Counted from the first letter of the stretch, positions 24,637-34,419 are shown. The stretch: DNA of 36,917 bases from an uncultured bacterium (GCA_902489575.1 CABUAQ010000007.1:1-36917), one strand, 5' to 3'. Notes: generated by a model from the letters alone, not told the origin. Numbers and translations are program-made.

Positions 24637-25188
24637 ATGTTAAACATAGAAAACAGCACACTGTTAATCATAGACATACAAGATAAACTTGTATTGGCTT
24701 CAAAATACGGTCACGAAGCTGCCGAAAACATGGTAAAGCTTGCAAAAGCTGCTGATATATTAGGAATTCCGACAATCGTAACAGAACAATACCCGAAAGG
24801 ACTTGGATCAACCGTTCCACCCCTTAGCCAATCACTGGCAGCTGATGCATTTATCACTGAAAAATCTTCATTTTCTGCACTATTAGAACCCTCTTTCAAA
24901 GAAAAAATACAAGAACTCAAAAATAACGGTAAGAACCAAATTATTGTAGGTGGAATTGAAACTCATATTTGCGTATTGCAAACCGCACTCGATTTAATTA
25001 AAGAGGGATTTGAAGTTTACATTGCAAAAGATGCTTGTGCAAGTAGAAATAAAGATGAATACAAAACAGGGCTAGAACTTTTAAAACAATCCAACGCTAA
25101 AATATCTTGTGTTGAAATTGTCCTATTTGAATGGTTAAAAACATCAAAACACCCTAAATTTAAAGAAATTCAAACTCTAATCAAATAA
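24637..25188 (+). CDS. Isochorismatase-family cysteine hydrolase
   Basis: 183 residues. The catalytic triad of the family is visible: Asp 13 ('LLIIDIQDKL'), Lys 76 ('ITEKSSFSAL') and Cys 112 ('GGIETHICVLQTALDL'), with the typical non-proline cis-peptide region just before the Cys. The family hydrolyses amides or vinyl ethers; without further context I cannot name the substrate (YcaC-like members are also of unknown function). It begins 1 nt after the preceding stop codon, so it is the last gene of the transketolase-ftsEX operon. Confidence 0.9.
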   Translation: MLNIENSTLLIIDIQDKLVLASKYGHEAAENMVKLAKAADILGIPTIVTEQYPKGLGSTVPPLSQSLAADAFITEKSSFSALLEPSFKEKIQELKNNGKNQIIVGGIETHICVLQTALDLIKEGFEVYIAKDACASRNKDEYKTGLELLKQSNAKISCVEIVLFEWLKTSKHPKFKEIQTLIK

Positions 25189-25200
25189 TATATCTTATAA

Positions 25201-26970
25201 CTAAGGATTCAACAGAATCATTTCACAATTTTTACAATCAAACTTTAACGGATATTTCTTACCTTTGTTATCAACAAGATAAAGTTTTTTACACGGTTTT
25301 TGACACAAATCTGCTGCATACTTTAGACAATGCTTTGTTCTCATAAGTTCAATACCTGACGGTACCTTATTACTTGATTCAATAGCCATCTCCGTAACAT
25401 TACAACCACAGTTTTCATAAAAACTCTTAGCTTCTGTATTAAAAATATTTGCCCTGTAATCTAAATTTTTATGAAAATATTGCTGATAACCAATAGGCTT
25501 TTGAACTAATCGTTTGTAATCAGCCAATCTATTTTCCAATAATAAACCCAAAACATCCCGTCTAAGTTCATTTATTTTTGCGATAGGTAAAAAACTTAAA
25601 TTATCATCATTTATAGCTACACTTTTTGTATAGAAATCACTTGTTCCTGTTTTATTAAGCTGAACTACAAAATTCTCCTTAAGCTTTTCTAAAGATTTAG
25701 GTTGTTCCCCTTTAGGAAGCTCAACAGATGCTGAGATATTATCTTCATCTAGAACAGACAACTTTCCATTTTCTAAAACAAAAGAAACACCTATTTTACG
25801 CACAGTTTTTGAATTTTCGAGCTGTCTTTCAAATTTAGCATCATAATTTCTATAAAGTAATGTACCAGACTTTATTCCATCTATCTTATTAGGATAAATT
25901 CTACACCCGTCAACTTTATTAATTAAAAAACCGCACATTTCACCATCTTTAATGAAACATAACCCATCTTGCGGACTTAATTCTGCATCTATTTCAAAAT
26001 AATTATGACAAACTCTTTTGACTTTCCCAATCTTTTCACCTCTGGATTTTGGTGTCAAGAAATTAAAACACTGACCGCGTAAATTCAAAAAGTAATCCGT
26101 ATACCCACGATTAAAAGTTTTATTTACATCCGGCTTAAAAGTAATAAAAACTTTCCCCGAAGAAGTTCTGCCAGCATAATTATTTAACAAATTATTATAA
26201 TAAGCGACAACATTCTTAACATAATTAATATCTTTTAAACGCCCTTCTATTTTAAAGGATTTTACACCGCAATTAATAAGTTTTTCAATAGTTTCAGACC
26301 CATTAAAATCCTTTAAAGAAAGCAAATATTTATCTTTTAAAATAACTTTACCATTTTCGTCAATAAGTGAATATTTCTTCCGGCAAGGCTGAGCACACTC
26401 TCCTTTGTTTGCAGAACGACCGCCGTTCGCATAAGATAAATAACATTGACCACTATATGAAACACATAACGCACCATGAATAAAAGTCTCAATTTCGCAG
26501 GATGTATTTTCACAAATTTCCTTTATCTGTAGTACGGAAAGCTCACGGGCCAGAATAATTCTTGATACCCCCAAATCATCAAAAAATTTAACCTTTTCGA
26601 GGGAGCGATTATCACACTGCGTACTTGCATGGATTTGTATGGGAGGGAGTTTCCCATCAATAGCAGCTTTTATAAGCCCCATATCTTGTACAATTATGGC
26701 ATCAACCCCTATATCATATAGCTTTTGAACTAATTCAACAGCCTGATCTAATTCAAAATCATTAAGAATTGTATTAATTGCAACATGAACTCTGACATAA
26801 AATTTATGAGCATATTTTACGAGATTTTCTATATCAGATAAGGAATTTGGAGCGTTTACCCTTGCACCAAAATTGCTCGCACCGATATAAATAGCATCTG
26901 CACCACTATTAATAGCCGCAATTGCTATTTCATAATTCTTTGCCGGAGCGAGTAATTCCACAGATCTCAT
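25201..26970 (-). CDS. U32 family peptidase / RNA hydroxylase (RlhA/TrhP-like)
   Basis: 589 residues. N-terminal TIM-barrel-like domain beginning 'VELLAPAKNYEIAIAAINSGADAIYIG', then the U32 signature 'ETFIHGALCVSYSGQCYLS'. Four cysteines (169, 176, 192, 196) in the pattern expected for an iron-sulfur cluster are present. A long C-terminal region of the DUF3656 kind follows, and the very end has more cysteines ('KHC', 'LCQKPCKK', 'DCKNC'). Proteins of this architecture hydroxylate 23S rRNA (RlhA) or tRNA (TrhP). There is no Shine-Dalgarno; a -10-like sequence abuts the ATG. Convergent with the hydrolase gene, 12 nt apart. Confidence 0.9.
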   Translation of the reverse strand: MRSVELLAPAKNYEIAIAAINSGADAIYIGASNFGARVNAPNSLSDIENLVKYAHKFYVRVHVAINTILNDFELDQAVELVQKLYDIGVDAIIVQDMGLIKAAIDGKLPPIQIHASTQCDNRSLEKVKFFDDLGVSRIILARELSVLQIKEICENTSCEIETFIHGALCVSYSGQCYLSYANGGRSANKGECAQPCRKKYSLIDENGKVILKDKYLLSLKDFNGSETIEKLINCGVKSFKIEGRLKDINYVKNVVAYYNNLLNNYAGRTSSGKVFITFKPDVNKTFNRGYTDYFLNLRGQCFNFLTPKSRGEKIGKVKRVCHNYFEIDAELSPQDGLCFIKDGEMCGFLINKVDGCRIYPNKIDGIKSGTLLYRNYDAKFERQLENSKTVRKIGVSFVLENGKLSVLDEDNISASVELPKGEQPKSLEKLKENFVVQLNKTGTSDFYTKSVAINDDNLSFLPIAKINELRRDVLGLLLENRLADYKRLVQKPIGYQQYFHKNLDYRANIFNTEAKSFYENCGCNVTEMAIESSNKVPSGIELMRTKHCLKYAADLCQKPCKKLYLVDNKGKKYPLKFDCKNCEMILLNP

Positions 26971-26976
26971 AAGATT

Positions 26977-26984
26977 ATTTTATA
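26977..26984 (-). promoter_or_regulatory. -10 element next to the U32 peptidase start (possible leaderless mRNA)
   Basis: Minus strand TATAAAAT contains TATAAA (8 nt before the ATG) and TAAAAT (6 nt before). No ribosome binding site is present. The -35 is poor. Confidence 0.35.
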
Positions 26985-27059
26985 ACAAAAACGTCAATAT
27001 ATTGTAATAATTCGGTTAAATTTTACAATTAATGATAAAATCAGATAAAGGGAAGAAGT

Positions 27060-28373
27060 ATGAAAATATCACTTATAAATCATGGATGTGCAAAAAATTT
27101 AGTAGACGCAGAGTTGCTATTAGGGATATTGAGTAAGAATGGCTATAAAATAACTCTGGATGAAACCGAAGCAAATGTTGTGATAGTTAACACCTGCTCA
27201 TTCATACATGATGCAGAAAAAGAATCCGTACAAAGTATTTTAGAAATGGTAGATAAAGGGAAAAAAGTAATTGTTACAGGTTGCCTATCACAAAAACATA
27301 AAGACGACTTAAAAGCAGCAATTCCTGAACTTGCCGGTATGATTGGTACGTCTAACCTTGAGGATATTATAAAAATTGTAAAAAATATTGAAAATAATAA
27401 TGAATACAAAAGTATAATTCCGGAAAAACCACACTATTTGTATCCGGAAACAATTACACGTCAACAAATAACAATGGGTGCAAGTTCATATCTAAAAATT
27501 GGAGAAGGATGCAATTACCAATGCGGATATTGTATAATTCCGAAACTTAGAGGTAAATATACTTCCCGTCCTATTGAAAATATATTAAAAGAGGCAAATG
27601 AACTTGTTGATAAAGGTGTTACAGAACTTATTTTGATAGCACAAGACACATCATCATACGGCATAGATTTGTATGGAAAGCAAGCTCTGCCACAATTATT
27701 AGAAGAACTTAACAAAATTCAAAATCTTTCTTGGATAAGGATTATGTATGCATACCCAACCCAAATGACTGACGAGTTAATTGATGCAATTGCTAAATTA
27801 GATAAAGTTGTTAAATATGTTGATATTCCGCTGCAACACTCACATCCTGAAATTTTAAAAGAAATGAAACGTCCGGTGATGGACTATAGAAAACTTGTTG
27901 AAAAAATAAGAAAACGTATTCCTAACGTATCTGTAAGAACGTCATTAATAGTCGGATACCCTGGAGAAACAGAAGAAGAATTTGAACATTTATATAGTTT
28001 TGTAAAGGATGTAAAATTTGATAGAATGGGAGCATTTGAATATTCGAAAGAAAAAGGAACATACTCATACTCCCTTAAAGGGCAAGTTCCGGCAAAAATT
28101 AAACATAAAAGACGAAATAAATTAATGGAACTACAACAAAAAATTTCATTGGAAAACAACGAAAAACATATAGGTACAACCATTAAATGTATCGTAGAGG
28201 GATACACAGACGACGGTGTCGTAATTTTACGTTCAGAGCACGATGCACCGGAAATTGACGGAGTCGTTTACGCCAGTACTACCCGTCCTGTTGTTCCCGG
28301 AGATATTGAAACAGTAAAAATAACAAAAGCAGATGAATATGATCTATTCGGGGAAATTGCGGAATTAAATTGA
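27060..28373 (+). CDS. rimO: Ribosomal protein S12 methylthiotransferase RimO
   Basis: 437 residues. The N-terminal UPF0004 domain has three cluster cysteines, Cys 10 ('HGCAKNLVDAE', the RimO-specific form), Cys 46 and Cys 75. The radical SAM CxxxCxxC motif is Cys 151, Cys 155 and Cys 158 ('EGCNYQCGYC'). A C-terminal TRAM domain (about 370-437) binds the substrate. It methylthiolates Asp 88-equivalent of ribosomal protein S12. AAGGG lies 8-9 nt before the ATG. The flippase gene follows after 17 nt. Confidence 0.96.
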   Translation: MKISLINHGCAKNLVDAELLLGILSKNGYKITLDETEANVVIVNTCSFIHDAEKESVQSILEMVDKGKKVIVTGCLSQKHKDDLKAAIPELAGMIGTSNLEDIIKIVKNIENNNEYKSIIPEKPHYLYPETITRQQITMGASSYLKIGEGCNYQCGYCIIPKLRGKYTSRPIENILKEANELVDKGVTELILIAQDTSSYGIDLYGKQALPQLLEELNKIQNLSWIRIMYAYPTQMTDELIDAIAKLDKVVKYVDIPLQHSHPEILKEMKRPVMDYRKLVEKIRKRIPNVSVRTSLIVGYPGETEEEFEHLYSFVKDVKFDRMGAFEYSKEKGTYSYSLKGQVPAKIKHKRRNKLMELQQKISLENNEKHIGTTIKCIVEGYTDDGVVILRSEHDAPEIDGVVYASTTRPVVPGDIETVKITKADEYDLFGEIAELN

Positions 28374-28390
28374 AATAACAGCGAGGAAAT

Positions 28391-29842
28391 ATGGAATACA
28401 TAGAAAATAAAGAACTTGAAATTAAAGAAATTAAAGGCATTTTTACAGATATGCTTAAATATGCCCCCTCTAAATTGTGCGGAATGCTTGGAAATGTAAT
28501 AACTGTACCAATTTACACAAGTTTATTTTCTCAAGAACAATATGGACTATATACAATATCAATTGCAATGCTTTCATTTCTTTGCATTATATTTTCAGAT
28601 TGGGTTGGTTTATCCGGACTTAGATTCTTCAGACATCATCAGTTATTGGATGATCTTCCTAAATATCTTACAACACTGGTTACGATACTAATTTTAAACA
28701 TGTTTTTAATGTTTGCAATTGCGTTATTATTTAAGGACGGTTTATACAGCCTGTTCCACATTCCATTTAAATATTTCCTTGCAGTTCTGGTTTTGATTAT
28801 ACCGGTTGCAATTAGAGCTATCTTATCACAATTGCTTAGAGCCCAGCTAAAATCGGTTTCATATACACTAACAACAATCGTTAACCAATTTGCAACAATA
28901 TTTCTATCAGTATTCTTTGCAAAATTCTTTAACCTGGGAGCTGCATCAATACTATTAGGTATGGGCGTATCAATATCACTAATTGATATATTATTACTCT
29001 ATCAAAGTGAAATTCTCAAGGTTTTTAAAGTGCAAAAAATAGAATGGAAATTTATATTACCGATTATAAAATACGGAGTGCCAATAGCTGCAACCTCTCT
29101 TAGTGCGTGGATTATAACACAAAGCAATAAGTTCATCATGAACAGCATAAGCGGTTTCTCAAAAGCAGCGTTAGTTGGTGTTGGTTACGGATTGACATTA
29201 CCAATACTGATGACGCTGTTTGCAATGATTACGGTAGCAGCAATTCCGAGAATTATTAACTTATATGAAGGAAAAGTTGATGTAAGACCAATTATTTCCA
29301 GATTTTTGGGTTATTACATTTTAGTTGCTTTTCCTGTAATTACTGTCATGTCAATTTATAACACCGAATATACACAAATGTTTGTTGCAAAAGCAAACAT
29401 GTACGAAGCAAGTACTCTGGTTCCGTATTTTGCATACGGGGTATTCTTTCTGGCAATGGCCGATTACACAACTCTACAATACCATCTTGCAAATAAAACT
29501 CACATTGAATTTATTATCAAATTAATTTCAGGAATAATCGGAGTAATTTTGAACCTGGCATTAATACCAAAATTTGGACTCGTTGGAGTTGGAATAGCTA
29601 CATTTGCAGCAAATTTCATTTATTTTCTGCTCAGTGTTATAATTGTCCTGCCAAATCTAAATTTATACTTCCCAAGAAAGATTGTATTGAGAATTATACT
29701 AGCACTTATACCTTCAGGTATAATGTACTATCTGTTTAAAATATTTTCACAATACCTGCCAGGTGCAATACAAATGGTATTATTGTTGATAATTTTTTAC
29801 CTTACATACTACTTTGGCTGCAGAAAAATCATAAAAACTTAG
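28391..29842 (+). CDS. Polysaccharide flippase (Wzx/MOP superfamily)
   Basis: 483 residues, about 12-14 hydrophobic helices. Typical MOP-family start 'APSKLCGMLGNVITVPIYTSLFSQEQYGLYT' region, and a 'LNLALIPKFGLVGVGIATFAANFIYFLLS' segment common to O-antigen/lipid-linked oligosaccharide exporters. It moves lipid-linked glycan units across the inner membrane. GAGG lies before the ATG; probably co-transcribed with rimO, though functionally closer to the glycosyltransferase at 9579 and the adhesins downstream. Substrate unknown. Confidence 0.9.
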   Translation: MEYIENKELEIKEIKGIFTDMLKYAPSKLCGMLGNVITVPIYTSLFSQEQYGLYTISIAMLSFLCIIFSDWVGLSGLRFFRHHQLLDDLPKYLTTLVTILILNMFLMFAIALLFKDGLYSLFHIPFKYFLAVLVLIIPVAIRAILSQLLRAQLKSVSYTLTTIVNQFATIFLSVFFAKFFNLGAASILLGMGVSISLIDILLLYQSEILKVFKVQKIEWKFILPIIKYGVPIAATSLSAWIITQSNKFIMNSISGFSKAALVGVGYGLTLPILMTLFAMITVAAIPRIINLYEGKVDVRPIISRFLGYYILVAFPVITVMSIYNTEYTQMFVAKANMYEASTLVPYFAYGVFFLAMADYTTLQYHLANKTHIEFIIKLISGIIGVILNLALIPKFGLVGVGIATFAANFIYFLLSVIIVLPNLNLYFPRKIVLRIILALIPSGIMYYLFKIFSQYLPGAIQMVLLLIIFYLTYYFGCRKIIKT

Positions 29843-29969
29843 TGTAATAAAACTTAATATTGAACATCTGAATAGCAATAATTAAAAATTTTAGACGTTA
29901 ATAATAGAATAACGGCACATAAACATGCCTTAAGAAAACGTAATAATATGACATTTTATTGTGTGCTCT

Positions 29970-29989
29970 TGCTAGAATAGTAGTATTCT
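29970..29989 (+). promoter_or_regulatory. Extended -10 and small palindrome upstream of adhesin A
   Basis: TGC-TAGAAT (29970-29978) is an extended -10; its downstream part forms AGAATA-GTAG-TATTCT, a perfect 6-bp inverted repeat (29974-29989). The remaining part of the 197-nt gap 29843-30039 shows no other clear signal. AAGGA precedes the ATG at 30040. Confidence 0.4.
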
Positions 29990-30039
29990 GGAAACTAATT
30001 ATCGATAATAAATTTATAACGTTATGAAAGGATTTTAAT

Positions 30040-33000
30040 ATGAGAAATCGCAGCAGAAGACCAAAACGAATTATTGCGGCATCCTTAACCGCATTATTTC
30101 TGTCACATCAATCTATGTTGCTATCTGTAGTCGCCACGGAAATTACCGGGATTAATGGTGTTAACGGAATTTACAACATTAAACCCGGAGCTATAATTAA
30201 CGGAACAGATATCGGATATACAAAATACAAAGATTTTAACCTGTCAAAAGGTGATATTGCAAACCTGATTTATCAATACGGAGACAAAAATATTGAAACA
30301 TTTATCAACCTTGTTGACAACAAAATCAATATCAACGGTATAGTCAACACTGTTAGGGGTGATAGCTTCTATGGTGGTAACGCTATTTTCGTATCTCCAA
30401 ACGGAATGGTTGTTGGAGCATCCGGTGTACTTAATGTAGGTTCGTTAGGGGTTTACACACCTTCTAATGAAGTTTACAACAATTACGTTAAAAATCCAAC
30501 TGCTAACCTAAAACCATTAATGAACTCTAATTCAGGGAAGGAAATTACCATCAATGGTAAAGTTCTTGCATCAAAAGACGTAACATTGCAAGGCGGGAAA
30601 ATTACTGTTGGAAAACAAGGCGGGATTGTTGCCGGAATTAACGAAAATAAGATGAACACATACACATCTAATCAACAGGCAGAAGCTTTGTTTAATCAAC
30701 TTGTTAACACCGATAATCTGGCAATGGCAAACGAATTCAGAAACGAAAATGGCAAAATTACAATTCAATCTGGAACACAATTTGAACACGCCGGAATTGA
30801 TGTTCAAGGTGATGTAAAAAATATCGCAAGCAATGGTGATATCAAATTGCAGAACATAGGTCATCAAGGAATTAATGTTTCAGGAAACATTGATAATGCA
30901 AACGGCACTGTAAAAATTCAAAACAACTGGGGCGATTTAAACATTTCCGGAAGTGTTAAAAACAACGGTACAACACAAATTTTCAACACTCCTGCTGAAG
31001 GAAAAGAAACCCATTTTAACGTTGATGGACAAGATTATACATACACTCTTGATACAAATAACGGGTTAAATATTTCCGGAGATATTGATACAAATGGAAC
31101 TCTTGCAATAACAAACACCGGCGACAAGGGTCTTAATATTTCTGGAACAGTCGAGCATAGCGGTGAAATGACACTTCAAAACGGTATAGCCGGCGATAAA
31201 GAATCTGCAAAAATCAGAAATGATAGAATGGAAGGTCTTGATATTTCCGGAACTATCAAAGCTGAAGGGACATCAGCGATAACAAACTATGCTGCGGGCG
31301 GGTTAAACGTTGAAGAATCAGGAAATATTGATAGCCAAGGCAATTTAGCAATGCTAAACACTGGTATTGGCGGGTTAAATATTGAAGGTGCGGTAAAAGC
31401 AGAAACTTCAACAGTACAAAATGAAGCTGGAGCACTTACAGTTGGCGGAGATTATGATTATATTTTGGATGCTGACTTTATAAATAACGGCGAAGGCGGA
31501 TTTATTATTGATGGAGAAATCACATCAGCTAATTCCACATCTGATACACCTAACCTTGATATGACAAACAATAACGGAATATTTGATATCAACGGAACCG
31601 TTACAAACAACGGTGGAGATATGAATATTACCAATAACGGAGCTGAGCTTAACATTGACGGAACCGTTCAACAAGAAGGATCATTAAATGCTGATAAAAA
31701 TCTTACAGCAGGAACTACAAACATTGTGAACAACAATGGTAACCTTAATATTACAGGTACAGTAGATGCAAACAATGTCCAAACTACAACTAACATTATA
31801 AACAAAGGTAATACTTTAAACATTGCACAAACAGGTAATGTTAACACTTCAGGAGTTCTTAACATTACAAACGAAGGTACAGGCGGATTTAACATTGACG
31901 GTACGGTTACTAACGATAACGGTGCAAGCTATACAGAAGGTGAAACAACCCTGACTAACCGTGCTGGTACATTAAAAGTTGACGGACAAGTTAATACAGA
32001 ATCTTCTGATTTAACTATGACCAACAATGGCGAAACATTCACAATAAATGGCAGCATTAACGGTAAAAACAGTAATGTTAATCTGGTGAATACTAATGGT
32101 GCTATTGATATCAACAGTACAGCCAGAGTCAATGCAACTAAAGATATTAATATTACTAACACAGGCTCTAATGGCGTTAACGTTAAGGGCTTAGTTAAAG
32201 CTGATAAAAATGTAAACATCAATAACAAAAACAGCAATGTTGTAATTGGTGATAATACCGAAAACGACAACTACATTTCTGCCGGAAACGATATTAGTAT
32301 TGTAGTTGTGGATGGAAACATTCTAAACTATGGAGTTGCAAAAACTTTACTAAATGCCGGCGGTAACTTGAATATGGATGTTACAGACGGTACTATCGGA
32401 AGCCAAATTGGGAATGGCAACCCTGGTATCGGACCTAAAGAAAACGGAACCAGAGACTTTACCAAATCTATAAATGCTAATATTAAGGGCAAAGTTAATG
32501 CTGTTACTAAAAAAACTAACAGCAGTGATAATCTTGTAATCAACTATGCAGCAATCGATTCTGATATGAACATCGACCACATTAAAGCTGACGGTAACGT
32601 TATTTTAACCATCGACTACGGTAAAGACGGAACAAGGTATAATATGATTAATGCATCTTCTGACACTGCTAAAGCCAATGTTGAAGGTAAAGGCATCTCT
32701 ATTATTTCCAGCGGCAGCATCGGGCAAAAGGATAACAAATTAACCTTCAACCAAATTGACGGGAAAACTAATGCTCTTGAAGCTCTTGCTAATGAAAATA
32801 TCTATATGAAAGCTCTTGACGATCAGAAAAACCAACACCACGAAGTTTCTTCCATGATTGCCAGAGAAGGAGAATTAGATGTTGAGTTTGGCGGAAATAC
32901 TCACATTCGTGAAATCACCGCTCAAAAAGACATGAAAATCGTTACAAGAGGTACCAACATGACTATTGATCATTTAGGTACTGTTCCTAACACCCCGGTT

Positions 33001-34272
33001 GATTACTTTGGTGAAAACAAAAATGTTACTCCGGATAACGCTGTGGTTAAAGCTTTAGATATCAACAAATTCAACAGACCTGACGGAGTTATGGATGCGC
33101 CGGGGTATGAAGGTTATTACTCTTACGCTGATTCTACCGTTAGAATTACTAACGCTAAACTTGATGGCGGTAAACTTGATATCACTGCTGATAACGTTTA
33201 TGCTAACGGGGTAGCTGCTCACTTTAACAAAGACGGTTTTTCTAAAGTCGAAGATAATTCTACTAACAAAGTTGAAGGACTTGCTGACGGGGTTGACGGA
33301 ATTCCTACTGCTCATGCTGTTAGACCTGATGATGTTACTGAGATTGGACGTGATGAACACGAACGTAACTACTACTACCCTGAAGGCGATGGTGATGGTA
33401 TTTTTGACGGGGAACAATCTGATGTTGACCCGGATGACGGCATTGCCAGCGATACGCCTTTAGAAATTCCGGATGAACCTGGTGATACTGACACTGACAC
33501 TGATACTGATACTGATACTGATACTGATACAGACACTGACACAGATACTGACACAGACACAGACACAGACACAGACACAGATACAGATACAGATACAGAT
33601 ACAGACACAGACACAGACACAGACACTGATACAGACACAGACACAGATACAGACACAGACACAGACACTGACACTGATACTGACACTGATACTGATACTG
33701 ATACTGACACAGATACTGACACTGATACAGATACTGATACTGATACTGATACTGATACTGATACTGACACTGATACAGATACTGATACTGACACTGATAC
33801 TGATACTGATACTGACACAGACACAGACACAGACACTGATACTGATACTGACACAGACACTGATACTGACACTGATGACGATACCATCCGCGAAGACGGA
33901 AGAAGCACTTACATACAAAGAAAAATCCTTGATGATAGTGTTGAATCAATAGACAAGCGTCAATTTATGAGATACAGGGTTGCAGACAATAAAAATCCGG
34001 TGGCAATTGAAAAAATGAACGGCATTGAATCATTAATTGATGTATCAAGAGGCGGAATATCTGTAACTCACAACAACGAGTTAAAAGTTGGAGATGTTGT
34101 ACCTGTACACATTGGATACGGAGGACTTGATATCAAGGCAGACGTAAAAATTGTGTCAGCGTCCACAAACAGAGCGGGTGCAATGTTCGTTAACCTGGAT
34201 CAAGCTACAGCCAACCAACTACTATACTTGAATATGATATTAGATGATGTAAACAACATATCAAGCAGGTAA
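30040..34272 (+). CDS. Giant filamentous adhesin with TPS domain, Thr-Asp repeat and C-terminal PilZ-like domain
   Basis: 1410 residues. Basic N-terminus and hydrophobic segment (about 9-32) form a signal peptide. Residues about 34-150 match the filamentous-haemagglutinin N-terminal secretion domain ('FNLSKGDIANLIYQYG', 'AIFVSPNGMVVGASGVLNVGSLGVYTPS'). Residues about 170-850 are degenerate beta-helix coils ('LNISGTV.N.G...ITN.G'). About 850-1148 is unassigned. Residues 1149-1279 are Asp followed by 65 Thr-Asp pairs, then a PilZ-like domain (about 1305-1405): R1307-QFM-R1311 and D1334-VSRG-G1339. It resembles the 'leukotoxin LktA family filamentous adhesin' group. Surface adhesin is the likely role; no TpsB partner is in the window. 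Confidence 0.88.
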   Translation: MRNRSRRPKRIIAASLTALFLSHQSMLLSVVATEITGINGVNGIYNIKPGAIINGTDIGYTKYKDFNLSKGDIANLIYQYGDKNIETFINLVDNKININGIVNTVRGDSFYGGNAIFVSPNGMVVGASGVLNVGSLGVYTPSNEVYNNYVKNPTANLKPLMNSNSGKEITINGKVLASKDVTLQGGKITVGKQGGIVAGINENKMNTYTSNQQAEALFNQLVNTDNLAMANEFRNENGKITIQSGTQFEHAGIDVQGDVKNIASNGDIKLQNIGHQGINVSGNIDNANGTVKIQNNWGDLNISGSVKNNGTTQIFNTPAEGKETHFNVDGQDYTYTLDTNNGLNISGDIDTNGTLAITNTGDKGLNISGTVEHSGEMTLQNGIAGDKESAKIRNDRMEGLDISGTIKAEGTSAITNYAAGGLNVEESGNIDSQGNLAMLNTGIGGLNIEGAVKAETSTVQNEAGALTVGGDYDYILDADFINNGEGGFIIDGEITSANSTSDTPNLDMTNNNGIFDINGTVTNNGGDMNITNNGAELNIDGTVQQEGSLNADKNLTAGTTNIVNNNGNLNITGTVDANNVQTTTNIINKGNTLNIAQTGNVNTSGVLNITNEGTGGFNIDGTVTNDNGASYTEGETTLTNRAGTLKVDGQVNTESSDLTMTNNGETFTINGSINGKNSNVNLVNTNGAIDINSTARVNATKDINITNTGSNGVNVKGLVKADKNVNINNKNSNVVIGDNTENDNYISAGNDISIVVVDGNILNYGVAKTLLNAGGNLNMDVTDGTIGSQIGNGNPGIGPKENGTRDFTKSINANIKGKVNAVTKKTNSSDNLVINYAAIDSDMNIDHIKADGNVILTIDYGKDGTRYNMINASSDTAKANVEGKGISIISSGSIGQKDNKLTFNQIDGKTNALEALANENIYMKALDDQKNQHHEVSSMIAREGELDVEFGGNTHIREITAQKDMKIVTRGTNMTIDHLGTVPNTPVDYFGENKNVTPDNAVVKALDINKFNRPDGVMDAPGYEGYYSYADSTVRITNAKLDGGKLDITADNVYANGVAAHFNKDGFSKVEDNSTNKVEGLADGVDGIPTAHAVRPDDVTEIGRDEHERNYYYPEGDGDGIFDGEQSDVDPDDGIASDTPLEIPDEPGDTDTDTDTDTDTDTDTDTDTDTDTDTDTDTDTDTDTDTDTDTDTDTDTDTDTDTDTDTDTDTDTDTDTDTDTDTDTDTDTDTDTDTDTDTDTDTDTDTDTDTDTDTDTDTDTDTDTDTDTDTDTDTDTDTDDDTIREDGRSTYIQRKILDDSVESIDKRQFMRYRVADNKNPVAIEKMNGIESLIDVSRGGISVTHNNELKVGDVVPVHIGYGGLDIKADVKIVSASTNRAGAMFVNLDQATANQLLYLNMILDDVNNISSR
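33484..33876 (+). repeat. Hexanucleotide array encoding 65 Thr-Asp pairs
   Basis: 393 nt made only of Asp codons (gat/gac) alternating with Thr codons (act/aca); acc and acg never occur. All six reading frames stay open, giving spurious frames such as a Ser-Val repeat on the minus strand. Runs of identical hexamers alternate with others in blocks, as expected from replication slippage. As protein it is an acidic, extended spacer comparable in placement to the Ser-Asp stalks of staphylococcal surface proteins. Confidence 0.97.
33952..34255 (+). other. PilZ-like domain at the adhesin C-terminus
   Basis: Codes for about 100 residues: 'DKRQFMRYRV' (RxxxR motif), 23 residues later 'DVSRGGISV' (D/N-x-S-x-x-G motif), then beta strands 'VGDVVPVHIGYGGLDIKADVKIVSAS' and 'AGAMFVNLD', ending with a helix. 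Both c-di-GMP contact motifs of PilZ are intact. Confidence 0.8.
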
Positions 34273-34294
34273 GACCTATTCAAACTTAATAAAC

Positions 34295-34333
34295 AAAACA
34301 GGAAGTTCGTCATAAACAGCTTCCTGTTTTTTA
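34295..34333 (+). terminator. Rho-independent terminator after adhesin A
   Basis: 11-bp perfect stem (34295-34305 with 34320-34330), 14-nt loop, T-rich tail. It lies 22 nt after the stop codon and before the second adhesin gene, so the two adhesins are probably separate transcripts. Confidence 0.85.
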
Positions 34334-34419
34334 TTAATTTATGTCAATATCCTAAATTATTACAATATAAAACCGTTTATTAATACATATAGTATTCGAA
34401 TATCATGAAAGGGTATAAA

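Noticed and set aside
33484..33876. CRISPR-like or tandem-repeat locus
   Set aside because: The array is a continuous in-frame hexamer repeat without spacers; it is coding.
33375..33908. Minus-strand open frame encoding a long Ser-Val repeat, and other open frames across 33335-33952
   Set aside because: They exist only because the hexamer array contains no stop codon in any frame; flanking residues, start sites and ribosome binding sites give no support, and the plus-strand frame encodes a coherent 1410-residue protein.
34390..34402. TAGTATTC upstream of both adhesin genes as a shared operator; in B it extends to the palindrome TATTCGAATA
   Set aside because: Only 8 nt are shared, and the distance to the start codons differs (about 51 versus 22 nt).
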